In this document: positions 46,911-56,749 of the stretch, piece after piece
Layout of the letters: each line of letters starts with the position of its first letter
Numbering within the stretch: position 1 is the stretch's first letter
NCBI RefSeq assembly: GCF_013374115.1
Contig: NZ_AP022673.1
Span: forward strand, 3,552,501 to 3,616,500
Length of the DNA stretch: 64,000 nucleotides
Source: Sphingomonas sp. HMP9
GTDB taxonomy: Bacteria; Pseudomonadota; Alphaproteobacteria; Sphingomonadales; Sphingomonadaceae
Reading direction: 5' to 3'
Made by a program: the position numbers and the translations under genes
The notes under the pieces: generated by a model
Databases searched by the model: none
What the model was told of the DNA's origin: nothing
Seen by the model: the letters and a program-made list of their open reading frames with translations, nothing else

Positions 46911-47450
46911 GTTTTCCCGCGAAGGCGTGGACCCAGACTAGACTCCCGCCTTCGCGGGAGGACAAGAGGCGGGCGTAGTCGATACGTTGCCGATCGTCTC
47001 GCGGGAGACGTGGAAGAAACACCACCCCGGCGAAGGCCGGGGCCCAGTTGGGAAACAGAGGCAATAGGGGGTGGGGCGCTCCGTTAAGACCACCTTTCCA
47101 ACTGGGCCCCGGCCTCCGCCGGGGTGGTGCCGCGACAGCAACCACTCAAAGCCTGTTCCCCGCGAAGGCGGGGGCCCAGACTGGACTCCCGCCTTCGCGG
47201 GAGAACAAGAAGCGGGCGTGGTCGATATTTTATCAATCACCTCGCAGGAGACGTGGGAGAACCACCACCCCGGCGAAGGCCGGGGCCCAGTTGGGAAACA
47301 GAGGCAATAGGGACGGGGCGCTCCGTTACGACCACTTTTCCAACTGGGCCCTGGCTTCCACCGGGGTGGTGCCGCTTTAAGAAACACCCAAAGCCTGTTC
47401 CGCCGCGAAGGCGGGACCCAGACTGGACTCCCACCTTCGCGGGAGAACAC
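46911..47450. repeat. array of alternating family A and B palindromic repeats
   Basis: Five elements in the order A (46911-46966), B (47020-47129), A (47154-47210), B (47261-47371), A (47393-47450). The A cores are GCGAAGGCGGG/CCCGCCTTCGC, the B cores CCCCGGCGAAGGCCGGGG with inner CCCAGTTGG/CCAACTGGG. The linkers are also related (GTCGATA... CTCGC-GGAGACGTGG), so a unit of about 243 bp is present twice plus a partial third. It fills the 588-bp gap between rutA and the convergent antiporter gene; no coding sequence is apparent. Confidence 0.9.
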
Positions 47451-47471
47451 GCGGCGCGCGGGAAGGAGGGG

Positions 47472-49256
47472 TTACGCCGCCCGAGGCGTCCGCTTCGCCT
47501 TCCGCCTTCGCGGCTCGACGATCATGTCCGCCGCCTTCTTGATCTCCTGCCGCAGTTCGTCGCGCTTCTCGTGGATCGACGCGATCACCGGCCCCATCGC
47601 CACGCCGAGATCGACCAGCACCGCCTCGGCCAACTGCAGCGAACTTTCCAACGTCTCCGGCACAGCGTCAGTCACACCCGCCCGGTATAGTTCGGCAGCA
47701 TGCGCCGTATCCCGTGCACGCGCCACGATCGGCAGGTCCGGCGCCAACGCGCGAACCCGCCGCGCCAACCGTACCGTCAGGACCGGGTCGTCCATCGTCA
47801 GGATCAGCGCCTTGGCGGTGTGCAGCTTCAACCGATCGACCAGTTCTGCGCGCGCGACGTCGCCGAACAGCACCGGGTGCCCTTGTCGCCGCGCGGCTTC
47901 GACCGAATCGATATCCGCCTCGACCGCAACGTACTTTTGCCCGTGGACCGCGAGCATGTCCGCCACCATCTGCCCGACCCGGCCAAAGCCGATTACGACG
48001 GTGCCCGGACCCTCGTCGTCGATCTCGACATCGCCAGCATCGGCTACCGACCGGCTCTCCAACTGCCTCGACACGGTCCGCCCGAGCTTCGCCAGCAGCG
48101 GCGTGATCGTCAGGCCGATCGCGGTGACGGTCTGCCAGAACGACGCGGTCGACGGCAGGATCAGCTGCGCCTGCGCGGCGGTGGCGAGGACGATCAGCGT
48201 CGTCTCGGACGGGCTGCCCATCAGCAACCCCGTCTCCGCCGCGACCCCGCGTCGCGAATTGGCGACACGCAGGAACAGGAACGTCACGATCGCCTTGACC
48301 GCGACAACGCCCGTCACCGCGAGCAGCAGCGACGGCCAGTTCAGTGCGATCAGCCGCAGGTCGAGGCTCATGCCGACCGTGATCAGGAACACACCAAGCG
48401 CGAGCCCCTTGAACGGCGCGGTGATCACCTCGACCTCGCTGTGATATTCGGTCTCGGCGATCAGCAGCCCGGCGAGCAGCGCGCCGACGATCGGCGACAG
48501 GCCCGCGGCGGTGGTCGCGACGCTCGCCACGATGACGACCAGCAGCGAGGCAGCAAGGAACAGCTCGGGGCTCTTGGTCCGCGCTGCCTGGCCGAACAGC
48601 CGTGGCAGGATCAACCGGCCGCCGACATACATCGCGACGACGGTCAGGCTCCCGCGCAAAGCCACCCCGGCAATGTCCGCCCAGCCATCGGCGCTCGCGG
48701 TCGGCGCGAGCGCGCCGAGCACGAAGATGATCGGGACGAGCGCCAGATCCTCGAACAACAGCATCGCGAACGCGCCGCGGCCGACCGCACCGGTGGTGCC
48801 GACGAGCGGCAGGACCAGCGCGGTGGATGACAGGGCAAGCGCGAACCCCAGCCCGATCGCGCCAGCCCATCCCTGGCCGATGAAGTGAAGCGCGACGCCG
48901 ATGATCAGCGCGGAGCCGATCAGTTCGGCCGCGCCCGTGCCGAACACCAGCCGCTTCATCGACCACAGGCGCTTGAACGAGAGTTCGAGCCCGATTGAGA
49001 ACAGCAGGAGGATGATCCCGAACTCGGCGAACGGCTCGATCGATTCGGGGTTCGATATGGTGAGGTAATAAAGCCACGGCGCGGAGCCGGTCAGTGCGCC
49101 GAGTCCGGCGGGGCCGACCAGCAATCCGACCAGAATGAACCCGATGACCGGGCTGACCTTGAACCGGGCAAAGGCGGGGATCACCAGACCCGCCGCGCCG
49201 AGAATGACGAGCGTGTCGCTGAAACCCTGGTTGTCGAGCCGTAATGCCATGCCCAC
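47472..49256 (-). CDS. CPA2 cation:proton antiporter with TrkA-N domain (KefB/YbaL-like)
   Basis: A 594-residue protein. About twelve transmembrane helices of the Na/H exchanger fold occupy residues 10-390 (VIGFILVGLLVGPAGLGALTG, LLFSIGLELSFKRLW, LFEDLALVPIIF). A cytoplasmic RCK/TrkA-N domain follows (GTVVIGFGRVGQMVADMLAVHG, VLFGDVARAELVDRL). The C-terminus is short and basic. This is the architecture of glutathione-gated or nucleotide-gated potassium/proton antiporters such as KefB and YbaL; the ion is inferred. The start could be 47472 side's MALRL (two codons in). Confidence 0.9.
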   Translation of the reverse strand: MGMALRLDNQGFSDTLVILGAAGLVIPAFARFKVSPVIGFILVGLLVGPAGLGALTGSAPWLYYLTISNPESIEPFAEFGIILLLFSIGLELSFKRLWSMKRLVFGTGAAELIGSALIIGVALHFIGQGWAGAIGLGFALALSSTALVLPLVGTTGAVGRGAFAMLLFEDLALVPIIFVLGALAPTASADGWADIAGVALRGSLTVVAMYVGGRLILPRLFGQAARTKSPELFLAASLLVVIVASVATTAAGLSPIVGALLAGLLIAETEYHSEVEVITAPFKGLALGVFLITVGMSLDLRLIALNWPSLLLAVTGVVAVKAIVTFLFLRVANSRRGVAAETGLLMGSPSETTLIVLATAAQAQLILPSTASFWQTVTAIGLTITPLLAKLGRTVSRQLESRSVADAGDVEIDDEGPGTVVIGFGRVGQMVADMLAVHGQKYVAVEADIDSVEAARRQGHPVLFGDVARAELVDRLKLHTAKALILTMDDPVLTVRLARRVRALAPDLPIVARARDTAHAAELYRAGVTDAVPETLESSLQLAEAVLVDLGVAMGPVIASIHEKRDELRQEIKKAADMIVEPRRRKAKRTPRAA

Positions 49257-49317
49257 GACCTTAGGGGACGCTCGGCGGACTTGTCACCCGTGGTGTTACT
49301 TGGTGTTTAGGCCCCTC

Positions 49318-49401
49318 CGTCATCCTGACGAAAGTCAGGATCCAGAGACACGAGGGACGGAACTCGGTTACTCTGGATCCTGACTTTCGTCAGGATGACG
49401 G
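49318..49401. repeat. palindromic repeat, family D
   Basis: CCGTCATCCTGACGAAAGTC, then AGGATCCAGAG, a central spacer, and the complementary CTCTGGATCC then TGACTTTCGTCAGGATGACGG. The arms are nearly perfect. Related to the copy at 3692-3776. Located between the convergent-side ends of the antiporter promoter and icd. Confidence 0.85.
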
Positions 49402-49416
49402 GAAGGGTGTCCCGGG

Positions 49417-49450
49417 GAAAAACCCCGCTCCCGTCATCGGGGAGCGGGGG
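49417..49450 (-). terminator. rho-independent terminator of icd
   Basis: On the minus strand CCCCGCTCCCCGATGACGGG then AGCGGGGTTTTT: a stem of about 10 bp with a short loop followed by five T, 10 bases after the icd stop. Confidence 0.88.
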
Positions 49451-49459
49451 GTAGTCCGG

Positions 49460-50680
49460 TCAGGCCCAGTTGCCCATTTCGGTCTCGAGGTTCGCGCGAA
49501 CCTGCTCGAAGAACTGCTCGGTCGTCATCCAGGGCTGCTCCGGCCCGATCAGGATCGCGAGATCCTTGGTCATGTGGCCGTTCTCGACGGTCTGGATGCA
49601 GACGCGCTCAAGCGTCTCGGCGAACTTCGTGACGTCGGGCGTGTCGTCGAACTTGCCGCGATACTTCAGGCCACCGGTCCACGCGAAGATCGACGCGATC
49701 GGGTTGGTCGAGGTCGCCTTGCCCTGCTCGTGCATGCGGAAGTGACGCGTGACGGTGCCGTGCGCGGCTTCGGCCTCGACGGTCTTGCCGTCCGGGGTCA
49801 GCAGGATCGAGGTCATGAGACCCAGCGACCCGAACCCCTGTGCGACCTGGTCCGACTGGACGTCGCCGTCATAGTTCTTGCAGGCCCAGACGAACTCGCC
49901 GTTCCACTTAAGCGCAGAGGCGACCATGTCGTCGATCAGGCGATGCTCGTAGACGATGCCCGCTTCCTTGAACTTGTCCTTGAACTCGGCCTCGAACACC
50001 TCGGCGAACAGATCCTTGAAGCGGCCGTCATAGGCCTTGAGGATCGTGTTCTTGGTCGACAAATACACCGGCCACTTCAGGTTGAGGCCGTAATGCATCG
50101 AGGCGCGGGCGAAGTCGCGGATCGAATCGTCGAGATTGTACATCGCCATCGCGACGCCCGCCGACGGGAACTGGAACACTTCGCGGTCGATGACCGTGCC
50201 GTCGTCGCCCTCGAAGACGAGGCGCAGCTTGCCGGGGCCGGGGACCAGATAGTCGGTCGCGCGATACTGATCGCCGAACGCGTGACGGCCGACGACGATC
50301 GGGTGAGTCCAGCCCGGGATCAGGCGGGGGACGTTCTTGATCACGATCGGCTCGCGGAAGATCGTACCGCCGAGGATGTTGCGGATCGTGCCGTTCGGCG
50401 ACTTCCACATCTTCTTCAGGCCGAATTCGGTGACGCGCTGCTCGTCGGGCGTGATCGTCGCGCACTTGACCGCGACGCCGTGCTTCTGCGTGGCGAGTGC
50501 GCTGGCGATCGTGACCTGGTCGTCGGTCGCGTCGCGATGCTCGACGCCGAGATCGTAATAATCGAGCTGGATGTCGAGATACGGCTTGATCAGGCGCTCA
50601 CGGATCCATTCCCAGATGATCCGCGTCATCTCGTCGCCATCGATCTCCACGATCGGATTCTTTACCTTGATCTTCGCCAT
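49460..50680 (-). CDS. icd: NADP-dependent isocitrate dehydrogenase
   Basis: A 406-residue enzyme of the eukaryotic-like homodimeric type found in alphaproteobacteria. It converts isocitrate to 2-oxoglutarate with NADP. Motifs: [20 protein letters not shown] at the N-terminus, the substrate loop [19 protein letters not shown], the metal-binding [23 protein letters not shown] and the cofactor region [13 protein letters not shown]. Length is normal and the gene stands alone with its own terminator. Confidence 0.96.
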   Translation of the reverse strand: MAKIKVKNPIVEIDGDEMTRIIWEWIRERLIKPYLDIQLDYYDLGVEHRDATDDQVTIASALATQKHGVAVKCATITPDEQRVTEFGLKKMWKSPNGTIRNILGGTIFREPIVIKNVPRLIPGWTHPIVVGRHAFGDQYRATDYLVPGPGKLRLVFEGDDGTVIDREVFQFPSAGVAMAMYNLDDSIRDFARASMHYGLNLKWPVYLSTKNTILKAYDGRFKDLFAEVFEAEFKDKFKEAGIVYEHRLIDDMVASALKWNGEFVWACKNYDGDVQSDQVAQGFGSLGLMTSILLTPDGKTVEAEAAHGTVTRHFRMHEQGKATSTNPIASIFAWTGGLKYRGKFDDTPDVTKFAETLERVCIQTVENGHMTKDLAILIGPEQPWMTTEQFFEQVRANLETEMGNWA

Positions 50681-50738
50681 GTGCGTGTCCTTCGGGGGAG
50701 GGGTTTGAGGAGCGTCTAGGGGAGCATGCCGCCACGAT

Positions 50739-50782
50739 CAACCACCGGGCAACCACCGGGCAACCACCGGGCAACCACCGGG
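50739..50782. repeat. four tandem copies of an 11-bp unit
   Basis: The unit CAACCACCGGG is repeated four times without change (50739-50749, 50750-50760, 50761-50771, 50772-50782). It lies between the divergent icd and psd genes, 97 bases before the psd start and 58 bases before the icd start. Confidence 0.95.
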
Positions 50783-50878
50783 CGGCGGCCCGGAGAGCAT
50801 TGCGCAACCACATGGTCCTGGAAGGAAAAGCCGCTTCATCGTTGTATCGCTCGTCGTGCACGGATAGACCCGCGGGTT

Positions 50879-51607
50879 ATGGCATCGCTCGACAAGCCGC
50901 CCGTCACGACCTCCACGGTCAAATGGCGATTTCCCGCAGTCCATCCGGAGGGCCACAAATACGTCGCGATCGCGGCGGGCATCACGCTGCTGCTGACGAT
51001 CGTCAGCCACGTGCTGTTCTGGCCGATGGTCGGCGTGGTGATCTGGGTCGCGACGTTCTTCCGCGATCCGATCCGCACGACGCCGCAGGGCGAGGGGCTG
51101 ATCGTCGCACCGGCCGACGGGCTGATCACGATGATCCAGCGCGTGGCCATTCCGCGCGAACTCGCCGGCGAGAACGGCTTGGGCGACGCACCGCTGGTCC
51201 GCGTGTCGATCTTCATGTCGGTGTTCGACGTGCATATCAATCGCACGCCGATCGCGGGCACGATCCGTCAGGTCGTCTATATCTCGGGCAAGTTCCTCAA
51301 CGCCGACCTCGACAAGGCTAGCGACGAGAATGAGCGCCAGCATTTCGTGGTCGAGGACCGCAACGGCATGCGGATCGGTTTTACGCAGATCGCCGGGCTC
51401 GTCGCGCGTCGTATTCTCGGTTTCGTGAAGGCAGGCGACATGGTCGCGGTCGGCCAGCGCATCGGCCTGATCCGGTTCGGCAGCCGCGTCGACGTGTATC
51501 TGCCCGATCACGCGGTGCCGCAGGTCTGCCTGGGCCAGCGTAGCATCGCCGGCGAGACCGTGCTCGGTCGCGTCGGTGGCGTCCCCGTTGGCGGCATCGC
51601 CCAGTGA
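50879..51607 (+). CDS. psd: phosphatidylserine decarboxylase (short form)
   Basis: A 242-residue proenzyme that makes phosphatidylethanolamine. An N-terminal membrane segment (about residues 27-55) precedes the catalytic domain: [36 protein letters not shown]. Self-cleavage to form the pyruvoyl group should occur at GlySer in [12 protein letters not shown]. The length fits the short AE-type Psd of alphaproteobacteria. The ATG at 50879 begins the conserved MASLDKPP; the longer frame crosses the tandem repeats. Overlaps pssA by GTGA. Confidence 0.94.
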   Translation: MASLDKPPVTTSTVKWRFPAVHPEGHKYVAIAAGITLLLTIVSHVLFWPMVGVVIWVATFFRDPIRTTPQGEGLIVAPADGLITMIQRVAIPRELAGENGLGDAPLVRVSIFMSVFDVHINRTPIAGTIRQVVYISGKFLNADLDKASDENERQHFVVEDRNGMRIGFTQIAGLVARRILGFVKAGDMVAVGQRIGLIRFGSRVDVYLPDHAVPQVCLGQRSIAGETVLGRVGGVPVGGIAQ

Positions 51608-52509
51608 CCGATCACGACGAGAGCAATCGCGCCGAAAGCACTCGCGATGGGGCCGACCGCGACCGGATCGACGACGGTTCGACCGCCTCGATCGAAGCGC
51701 GTGGCCGGGGACGGTTCGGCCGTACGCGTCGTGCACCACGTGGCCTTCCGCTGCGCGCCGTCGCGCCGAACGCCGTCACGGCTCTGGCGCTGTGTTCCGG
51801 CCTCAGCGGCGTACGGTTCGCAATCGGTGGACAATGGGAAAGCGCGGTTGCGATGATCATGGTCGCGGGCGTGCTCGACGGGCTCGACGGCCGGATCGCG
51901 CGCATGCTGCACGGTGAAAGCCGGTTCGGCGCGGAACTCGATTCACTGTCGGACGCGATCTCGTTCGGGGTTGCGCCGGCCCTGATCGTTTATCTCTGGT
52001 CGCTGACCGCGCTTCCTCGCGTCGGATGGATCTGCTCGCTGATCTTCGCGGTGTTTTGCGCGCTGCGCCTCGCGCGCTTCAACGCCAAGATTGACGAGAG
52101 CCATCAGCCGCACAAGTCGGCCGGCTTCCTCACCGGGGTCCCGGCACCTGCGGGCGCAGGGCTTGCGCTGATGCCGATGTTCTTCTGGTTCTGGACCGAC
52201 GAACCGACTTTCGCATCGCCCTATCTGGTGGCGCCATGGGTTGCGTTCGTCGCACTCCTGATGGTGTCGAGCATCGCAACCTATTCGTGGAGTTCGGTCA
52301 AACTTCGCAGCAACATCCGGTTCGAGGCAATCGCACTTGTTGTGCTGCTGGGCGCCGCGATCGTGAGCGCGCCTTGGCATACGCTCAGCATCATCTGCGT
52401 GCTGTACCTGATCTCGATGCCGTTCAGCATCGCAAGCTACGCCAAGATCAGGCGGCAGCGTTCCAGCGGCGCGCGGGCACCGGTGCCGATGTCGATGCCC
52501 AACGCCTGA
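51604..52509 (+). CDS. pssA: CDP-diacylglycerol-serine O-phosphatidyltransferase
   Basis: A 301-residue CDP-alcohol phosphatidyltransferase that makes phosphatidylserine for the Psd step. The signature D-G-x2-A-R...G-x3-D-x3-D is seen as [28 protein letters not shown] hydrophilic, charged N-terminus of about 50 residues precedes seven or so membrane helices. Start is the GTG at 51604, overlapping the psd stop. Together psd and pssA form the phosphatidylethanolamine branch. Confidence 0.93.
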   Translation: MTDHDESNRAESTRDGADRDRIDDGSTASIEARGRGRFGRTRRAPRGLPLRAVAPNAVTALALCSGLSGVRFAIGGQWESAVAMIMVAGVLDGLDGRIARMLHGESRFGAELDSLSDAISFGVAPALIVYLWSLTALPRVGWICSLIFAVFCALRLARFNAKIDESHQPHKSAGFLTGVPAPAGAGLALMPMFFWFWTDEPTFASPYLVAPWVAFVALLMVSSIATYSWSSVKLRSNIRFEAIALVVLLGAAIVSAPWHTLSIICVLYLISMPFSIASYAKIRRQRSSGARAPVPMSMPNA

Positions 52510-52681
52510 CCGCAATCCGTCGCTCCGCCACGGCCAGTGTGCGGAGCGGTTGGAAGGCGGGCTCGACATTACCCATCGCGAGGCTGACGATGCGGTTCCA
52601 CTGCGGCGCGATCGCCGAGACGATCATCATGCCCGCGACCGCGAATGAACCAGCAAATACCATGAAGCTCAGAACCAACAT
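52448..52681 (-). CDS. small membrane protein of unknown function
   Basis: A 77-residue protein starting at the ATG at 52681, with AGGAAGG 9 bases upstream. One transmembrane helix (MLVLSFMVFAGSFAVAGMMI, continuing VSAIA) is followed by a cytoplasmic basic tail containing [21 protein letters not shown] recall similar short proteins in other sphingomonads but know no function. Its last 62 bases overlap the end of pssA on the opposite strand. Confidence 0.6.
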   Translation of the reverse strand: MLVLSFMVFAGSFAVAGMMIVSAIAPQWNRIVSLAMGNVEPAFQPLRTLAVAERRIAVRRWASTSAPVPARRWNAAA

Positions 52682-53006
52682 CACGTCCGCCTTCCTATGA
52701 GTTGCGAACAAATTCTTAATGTCCGCAAACACTTGGTCAGAAACATCGTTCCACTCGTCGCATTTCAAATCCCGTTCTACCGGGGTCATTCTGCGCCGAG
52801 TCGAACATCTGTTCCTCTCTGAACCCTTTATGTTCTCATTGCGTTCCACGAGTCAAGCGGGCGTTGTGTGATTGCTTTTCGCGTAGAGCCACGGTAAGGG
52901 GCGCGCCTCTAACCCCGCATGGGAGGCATCATAGCCCGGTGCGTCACGGTCATTCGGCCAGGACGTCATCCGCTTCCCAGAGGCACAACCGGAAGGATAT
53001 ATCCCT
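52682..53006. other. promoter region between small membrane gene and rpsB
   Basis: About 325 bases between two divergent genes. The half nearest the small gene is AT-richer (TTCTTAATGTCCGC, TTTATGTTCTCATTGC), as expected for promoters. The rpsB leader from about 52862 on has GC-rich segments that could fold. No further gene seen. Confidence 0.5.
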
Positions 53007-53861
53007 ATGGCGGCACCAGTCGTCTCCATGCAGCAGCTCATTGAAACGGGCGCGCATTTCGGCCACCAGACTCACCGGTGGAACCCCAAGATGAAGCCTT
53101 ACATCTTCGGTGATCGTAACGGCGTCCACATCCTCGATCTCTCGCAGACCGTGCCGCTGTTCGCACGCGCGCTCGAGTTCGTTTCGTCGGCCGTTGCCGG
53201 CGGCGGCAAGGTCTTGTTCGTGGGCACCAAGCGCCAGGCGCAGGAGCCCGTCGCAGACGCAGCACGTCGTTCGGGTCAGCACTTCGTCAACCATCGCTGG
53301 CTGGGCGGCATGCTCACCAACTGGAAGACCATCTCGGGTTCGATCAAGCGTCTCAAGACGCTCGAGGAAATGCTGTCGGGTGACACCGTCGGCCTGACCA
53401 AGAAGGAAGTCCTTCAGCTCACCCGCGAGAAGGACAAGCTCGAGCTTTCGCTCGGCGGCATCCGTGACATGGGCGGCATCCCCGACGTGATGTTCGTGAT
53501 CGACGCGAACAAGGAAGAGCTGGCGATCAAGGAAGCGAACACGCTGGGTATTCCCGTCGTCGCGATCCTCGATTCGAACGTCTCGCCGGACGGCATAGCC
53601 TTCCCGGTTCCGGCGAACGACGACGCAGCCCGCGCCATCCGCCTGTACTGCGAGGCGATCGCGATCGCCGCGACGCGCGGCGGCCAGGAGCAGCAGCGCC
53701 GCACCGGTGCAGACGTCGGCGCGATGATCGAGCCGCCGAAGGAAGAGGCACTGAGCGCAGAGCCGACCGTCGAAGCCACGGCTGACACGGCACAGGCGAC
53801 CGCGAACGCCGATACCGCTGCCGAGTTCGCAGCTGAGGGTGAGCGCCAGATCGACGCGTAA
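53007..53861 (+). CDS. rpsB: 30S ribosomal protein S2
   Basis: A 284-residue uS2 starting [20 protein letters not shown], with [37 protein letters not shown] and [15 protein letters not shown]. It carries the Ala/Glu-rich C-terminal extension (from about residue 235) usual in alphaproteobacteria. AACCGGAAGGATATATCCCT precedes the ATG, giving a good ribosome site. Confidence 0.98.
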   Translation: MAAPVVSMQQLIETGAHFGHQTHRWNPKMKPYIFGDRNGVHILDLSQTVPLFARALEFVSSAVAGGGKVLFVGTKRQAQEPVADAARRSGQHFVNHRWLGGMLTNWKTISGSIKRLKTLEEMLSGDTVGLTKKEVLQLTREKDKLELSLGGIRDMGGIPDVMFVIDANKEELAIKEANTLGIPVVAILDSNVSPDGIAFPVPANDDAARAIRLYCEAIAIAATRGGQEQQRRTGADVGAMIEPPKEEALSAEPTVEATADTAQATANADTAAEFAAEGERQIDA

Positions 53862-53882
53862 GCGTCGTCGTCGAACCGTCAT

Positions 53883-53923
53883 GCGGGCGGGGTAGGGCAT
53901 TCGCTCTGCCTCGCCCGCAACTA
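53883..53923 (+). promoter_or_regulatory. hairpin between rpsB and tsf, possible attenuator
   Basis: TGCGGGCGGGG and its complement (TGCCTCGCCCGCA) with a loop of about 16 bases, between the rpsB stop and the tsf start. There is only a short mixed AT stretch after it, so termination would be partial. E. coli also has an attenuating hairpin between rpsB and tsf. Confidence 0.6.
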
Positions 53924-53951
53924 CATTCAGACCTAAACAAGGATGAGAGAC

Positions 53952-54884
53952 ATGGCCGATATCACGGCAGCAATGGTCAAGGATCTGCGCGAAAAGAGCG
54001 GCGCAGGCATGATGGATTGCAAGAAGGCGCTCACCGAGAACGCCGGCGACATGGATCAGGCGATGGATTGGCTGCGGACCAAGGGTCTCGCCGCCGCTGC
54101 CAAGAAGTCCAGCCGTACCGCGGCCGAGGGCCTGGTCGGCGTCGCTGTGTCGGGCACCAAGGGTGCAGCGGTCGAAGTGAACTCGGAAACCGATTTCGTC
54201 GCCAAGAACGACCAGTTCCAGTCGTTCGTCCGTGACGTCACGCAGATCGCGCTCGCCACCGGCGGCGACATCGAGTCGCTGAAGTCGCAGGCGATGCCCT
54301 CGGGCAAGACCGTCGAGGAAGTCCTGACGAACAACGTCGCGACGATCGGCGAGAACCAGTCGCTGCGCCGCTCGCGCACGCTGGAAGTCAGCAAGGGTGC
54401 GGTCGTGCCGTACATCCACAACGCGGCCGCCCCCGGCCTCGGCAAGATCGGCGTGCTCGTCGCGCTCGAATCGGAGGCGTCTGACGAGGTTCTCCAGGCG
54501 CTCGGCAAGCAGCTCGCGATGCACATCGCCGCCGCATTCCCGAAGGCACTGAACGAAGCGGACCTGGACGAGGGCGAGATCGAGCGCGAGCGCGCGATCG
54601 CGACCGAAAAGGCTGCTGAGTCGGGCAAGCCTGCCGACATCATCGCCAAGATGGTCGAAGGCGGCATCGCCAAGTACCGCAAGGAGCATGCTCTGGTCAG
54701 CCAGCTGTTCGTCATGGATGGCAAGACCAAGATCTCCGACGTCGTTGCCAAGGCCGGCAAGGATGCGGGCGCCGAGATCAAGCTGGTGGACTATGTCCGC
54801 TTCCAGCTCGGCGAAGGCATCGAGAAGGAGCAGTCTGACTTCGCCGCCGAAGTCGCTGCCGCTTCGGGCGTTCCGCAGGCCTAA
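53952..54884 (+). CDS. tsf: elongation factor Ts
   Basis: A 310-residue nucleotide exchange factor for EF-Tu. [20 protein letters not shown] and [20 protein letters not shown] form the N-terminal domain, [19 protein letters not shown] the core, and [16 protein letters not shown] with [18 protein letters not shown] the C-terminal part. The ATG at 53952 is the conserved start; an ATG three codons upstream is less likely because the AAGGA site fits 53952 better. Confidence 0.97.
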   Translation: MADITAAMVKDLREKSGAGMMDCKKALTENAGDMDQAMDWLRTKGLAAAAKKSSRTAAEGLVGVAVSGTKGAAVEVNSETDFVAKNDQFQSFVRDVTQIALATGGDIESLKSQAMPSGKTVEEVLTNNVATIGENQSLRRSRTLEVSKGAVVPYIHNAAAPGLGKIGVLVALESEASDEVLQALGKQLAMHIAAAFPKALNEADLDEGEIERERAIATEKAAESGKPADIIAKMVEGGIAKYRKEHALVSQLFVMDGKTKISDVVAKAGKDAGAEIKLVDYVRFQLGEGIEKEQSDFAAEVAAASGVPQA

Positions 54885-54894
54885 GCGTACTTTT

Positions 54895-55035
54895 CCCTCG
54901 CCCCCCAGGGGAGAGGGAAGGGGCCCGCGGCCACTTGGCCGTGGGAAGGGTGAGGGGAGTGGCGAGGTCTCGAGCCTCACGCCCCCTCATCCGGCCCTGC
55001 CGGGCTACCTTCTCCCCGAGGGGGAGAAGCGTTAG
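54895..55035. repeat. palindromic repeat region (family C-like)
   Basis: A hairpin-rich stretch with GGGGAGAGGGAAGGGGCCC, GGGTGAGGGG and further on CCCCCTCATCCGG and CTTCTCCCCGAGGGGGAGAAG. Sequence and layout resemble the family C copy at 7563-7661. It directly follows tsf. Confidence 0.7.
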
Positions 55036-55150
55036 GTTTGCCCCGACATGCCGGGCTCGTTCCGGCATTCACGGTTTCAGACACTATCGATCCGTAATCT
55101 CGTGGGGCGGTGCCATCAGGTTATATCGGCCGCAAGGTCCTTCGCCGCAG

Positions 55151-55258
55151 CACCTCCCCGGCGAAGGCCGGGGTCCAGGTGGGACACGAAGGTGACGACG
55201 GGCCGTCTTCAATTACATCGACCTTGCCAACTGGACCCCGGCCTCCGCCGGGGAGGCG
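55151..55258. repeat. palindromic repeat, family B
   Basis: CACCTCCCCGGCGAAGGCCG, inner GGGTCCAGGTGGG with partner CCAACTGGACCCC, and GGCCTCCGCCGGGGAGGCG. Together with the family C-like region it occupies most of the 577 bases between tsf and pyrH, the one long gap in an otherwise compact gene cluster. Confidence 0.85.
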
Positions 55259-55461
55259 TCGTTGCAGACGTCACTGATCCCAGATTGGCCAGCTATGACG
55301 CCTTCGCCGCTCTTAGAGGAACGGCGAGGAACTAGACTCATCGGCAGCCCATTTTCCGTCCCATCTCCGTCCAGATTCTATGCAGGCCCCTCGCGGCGCT
55401 TCCCATCGTGGCCCTCGCCGCCTAAGGTCCGCGCCGCCCCGCCAATCACAATTCGAGATTT

Positions 55462-56190
55462 ATGACGCCTCCGCGCTACAACCGTATCCTGCTGAAACTG
55501 TCGGGCGAAGTCCTGATGGGACCGTCTGGCCTTTCGATCGATCCGACCGTCACCGCGCGCGTCGCGCAGGAGATCGCGGACATCAAGGCCAAGGGCTACG
55601 AGATCTGCATCGTCGTCGGCGGTGGCAACATTTTCCGCGGCATGGCGGGCGCGGCGCGCGGCATGGACCGGGCGACCGGCGATTACATGGGCATGCTGGC
55701 AACCGTGATGAACGCGCTCGCGGTGCAGAACGCGCTGGAGCAGATCGGCGTCGACACGCGCGTCCAGTCGGCGATCCCGATGGCGAGCGTGTGCGAACCG
55801 TTCATCCGCCGTCGCGCCGAGCGCCATCTCGAAAAGGGTCGCGTCGTGATCTTCGCGGCGGGCGTCGGCAGCCCCTATTTCACCACTGATTCGGGCGCCG
55901 CGCTGCGTGCTGCCGAGATGAAGTGCGATGCGCTGTTCAAGGGCACTTCGGTCGACGGCGTCTATGATGCCGACCCGAAGACGCACCCGGACGCGGTGCG
56001 CTACGAGACGGTGTCGTACAGCCGCGTGCTGTCCGACGACCTCAAGGTCATGGACGCGAGCGCGATCGCGCTGTGCCGCGACAACAATATCCCGATCGTC
56101 GTCTTCAACATCCGTGAACCCGGCAATCTCGCCGCGGTTCTCGCGGGTGATGGCGTGTCGACGGTCGTTCAGAACGAGCAGGAGAGTTAA
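55462..56190 (+). CDS. pyrH: uridylate kinase
   Basis: A 242-residue hexameric UMP kinase for pyrimidine nucleotide synthesis. Motifs: [75 protein letters not shown] and [19 protein letters not shown]. Length and start ([16 protein letters not shown]) are typical. Confidence 0.97.
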   Translation: MTPPRYNRILLKLSGEVLMGPSGLSIDPTVTARVAQEIADIKAKGYEICIVVGGGNIFRGMAGAARGMDRATGDYMGMLATVMNALAVQNALEQIGVDTRVQSAIPMASVCEPFIRRRAERHLEKGRVVIFAAGVGSPYFTTDSGAALRAAEMKCDALFKGTSVDGVYDADPKTHPDAVRYETVSYSRVLSDDLKVMDASAIALCRDNNIPIVVFNIREPGNLAAVLAGDGVSTVVQNEQES

Positions 56191-56191
56191 G

Positions 56192-56749
56192 ATGGCAGCG
56201 TATGACAAGAGCGACCTGGAACGCCGCATGGCGGGTGCCGTCGAAGCGCTGAAGAGCGATCTCGCTGGCCTGCGTACGGGCCGTGCGTCGACCGCGCTGC
56301 TCGATCCGGTGATGGTGACGGTGTACGGCTCGTCGATGCCGCTCAACCAGGTCGCGACCGTCTCGGCACCCGAGCCGCGGATGCTGTCGGTGCAGGTCTG
56401 GGACAAGGGCAATGTCGGCCCGACCGACAAGGCGATCCGCTCGGCGGGCCTCGGCCTCAACCCGATCGTCGACGGCCAGACGCTGCGCCTGCCGATCCCC
56501 GACCTGACCGAGGAGCGCCGCAAGGAACTCGCCAAGCTCGCCGGGCAGTATGCCGAAAAGGCGCGCATCGCGGTCCGCAACGTGCGCCGCGACGGCATGG
56601 ATTCGCTGAAGGTCGACGAGAAGAAGGGCGTGTTCGGCGAGGACGAGCGCAAGCGCCACGAAACCGAAGTCCAGAAGCTGACTGACAGCATCATCGCCGA
56701 GCTCGATGCGACCGCGACCGCCAAGGAAAAGGAAATCCTGGGCAAGTGA
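56192..56749 (+). CDS. frr: ribosome recycling factor
   Basis: A 185-residue factor that splits post-termination ribosomes with [43 protein letters not shown], the hinge and [20 protein letters not shown], then RNVRRDGMD are all canonical. It starts one base after the pyrH stop codon (TAAGATG). Confidence 0.97.
   Translation: MAAYDKSDLERRMAGAVEALKSDLAGLRTGRASTALLDPVMVTVYGSSMPLNQVATVSAPEPRMLSVQVWDKGNVGPTDKAIRSAGLGLNPIVDGQTLRLPIPDLTEERRKELAKLAGQYAEKARIAVRNVRRDGMDSLKVDEKKGVFGEDERKRHETEVQKLTDSIIAELDATATAKEKEILGK

Noticed and set aside
46911..47450. Possible CRISPR array (regularly spaced repeats)
   Set aside because: The repeats are two different long palindromes, the spacers are related to one another, and no cas gene is near.
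52950..54980. A 676-residue minus-strand frame over rpsB and tsf
   Set aside because: Antisense shadow of two essential translation genes; no domain seen.
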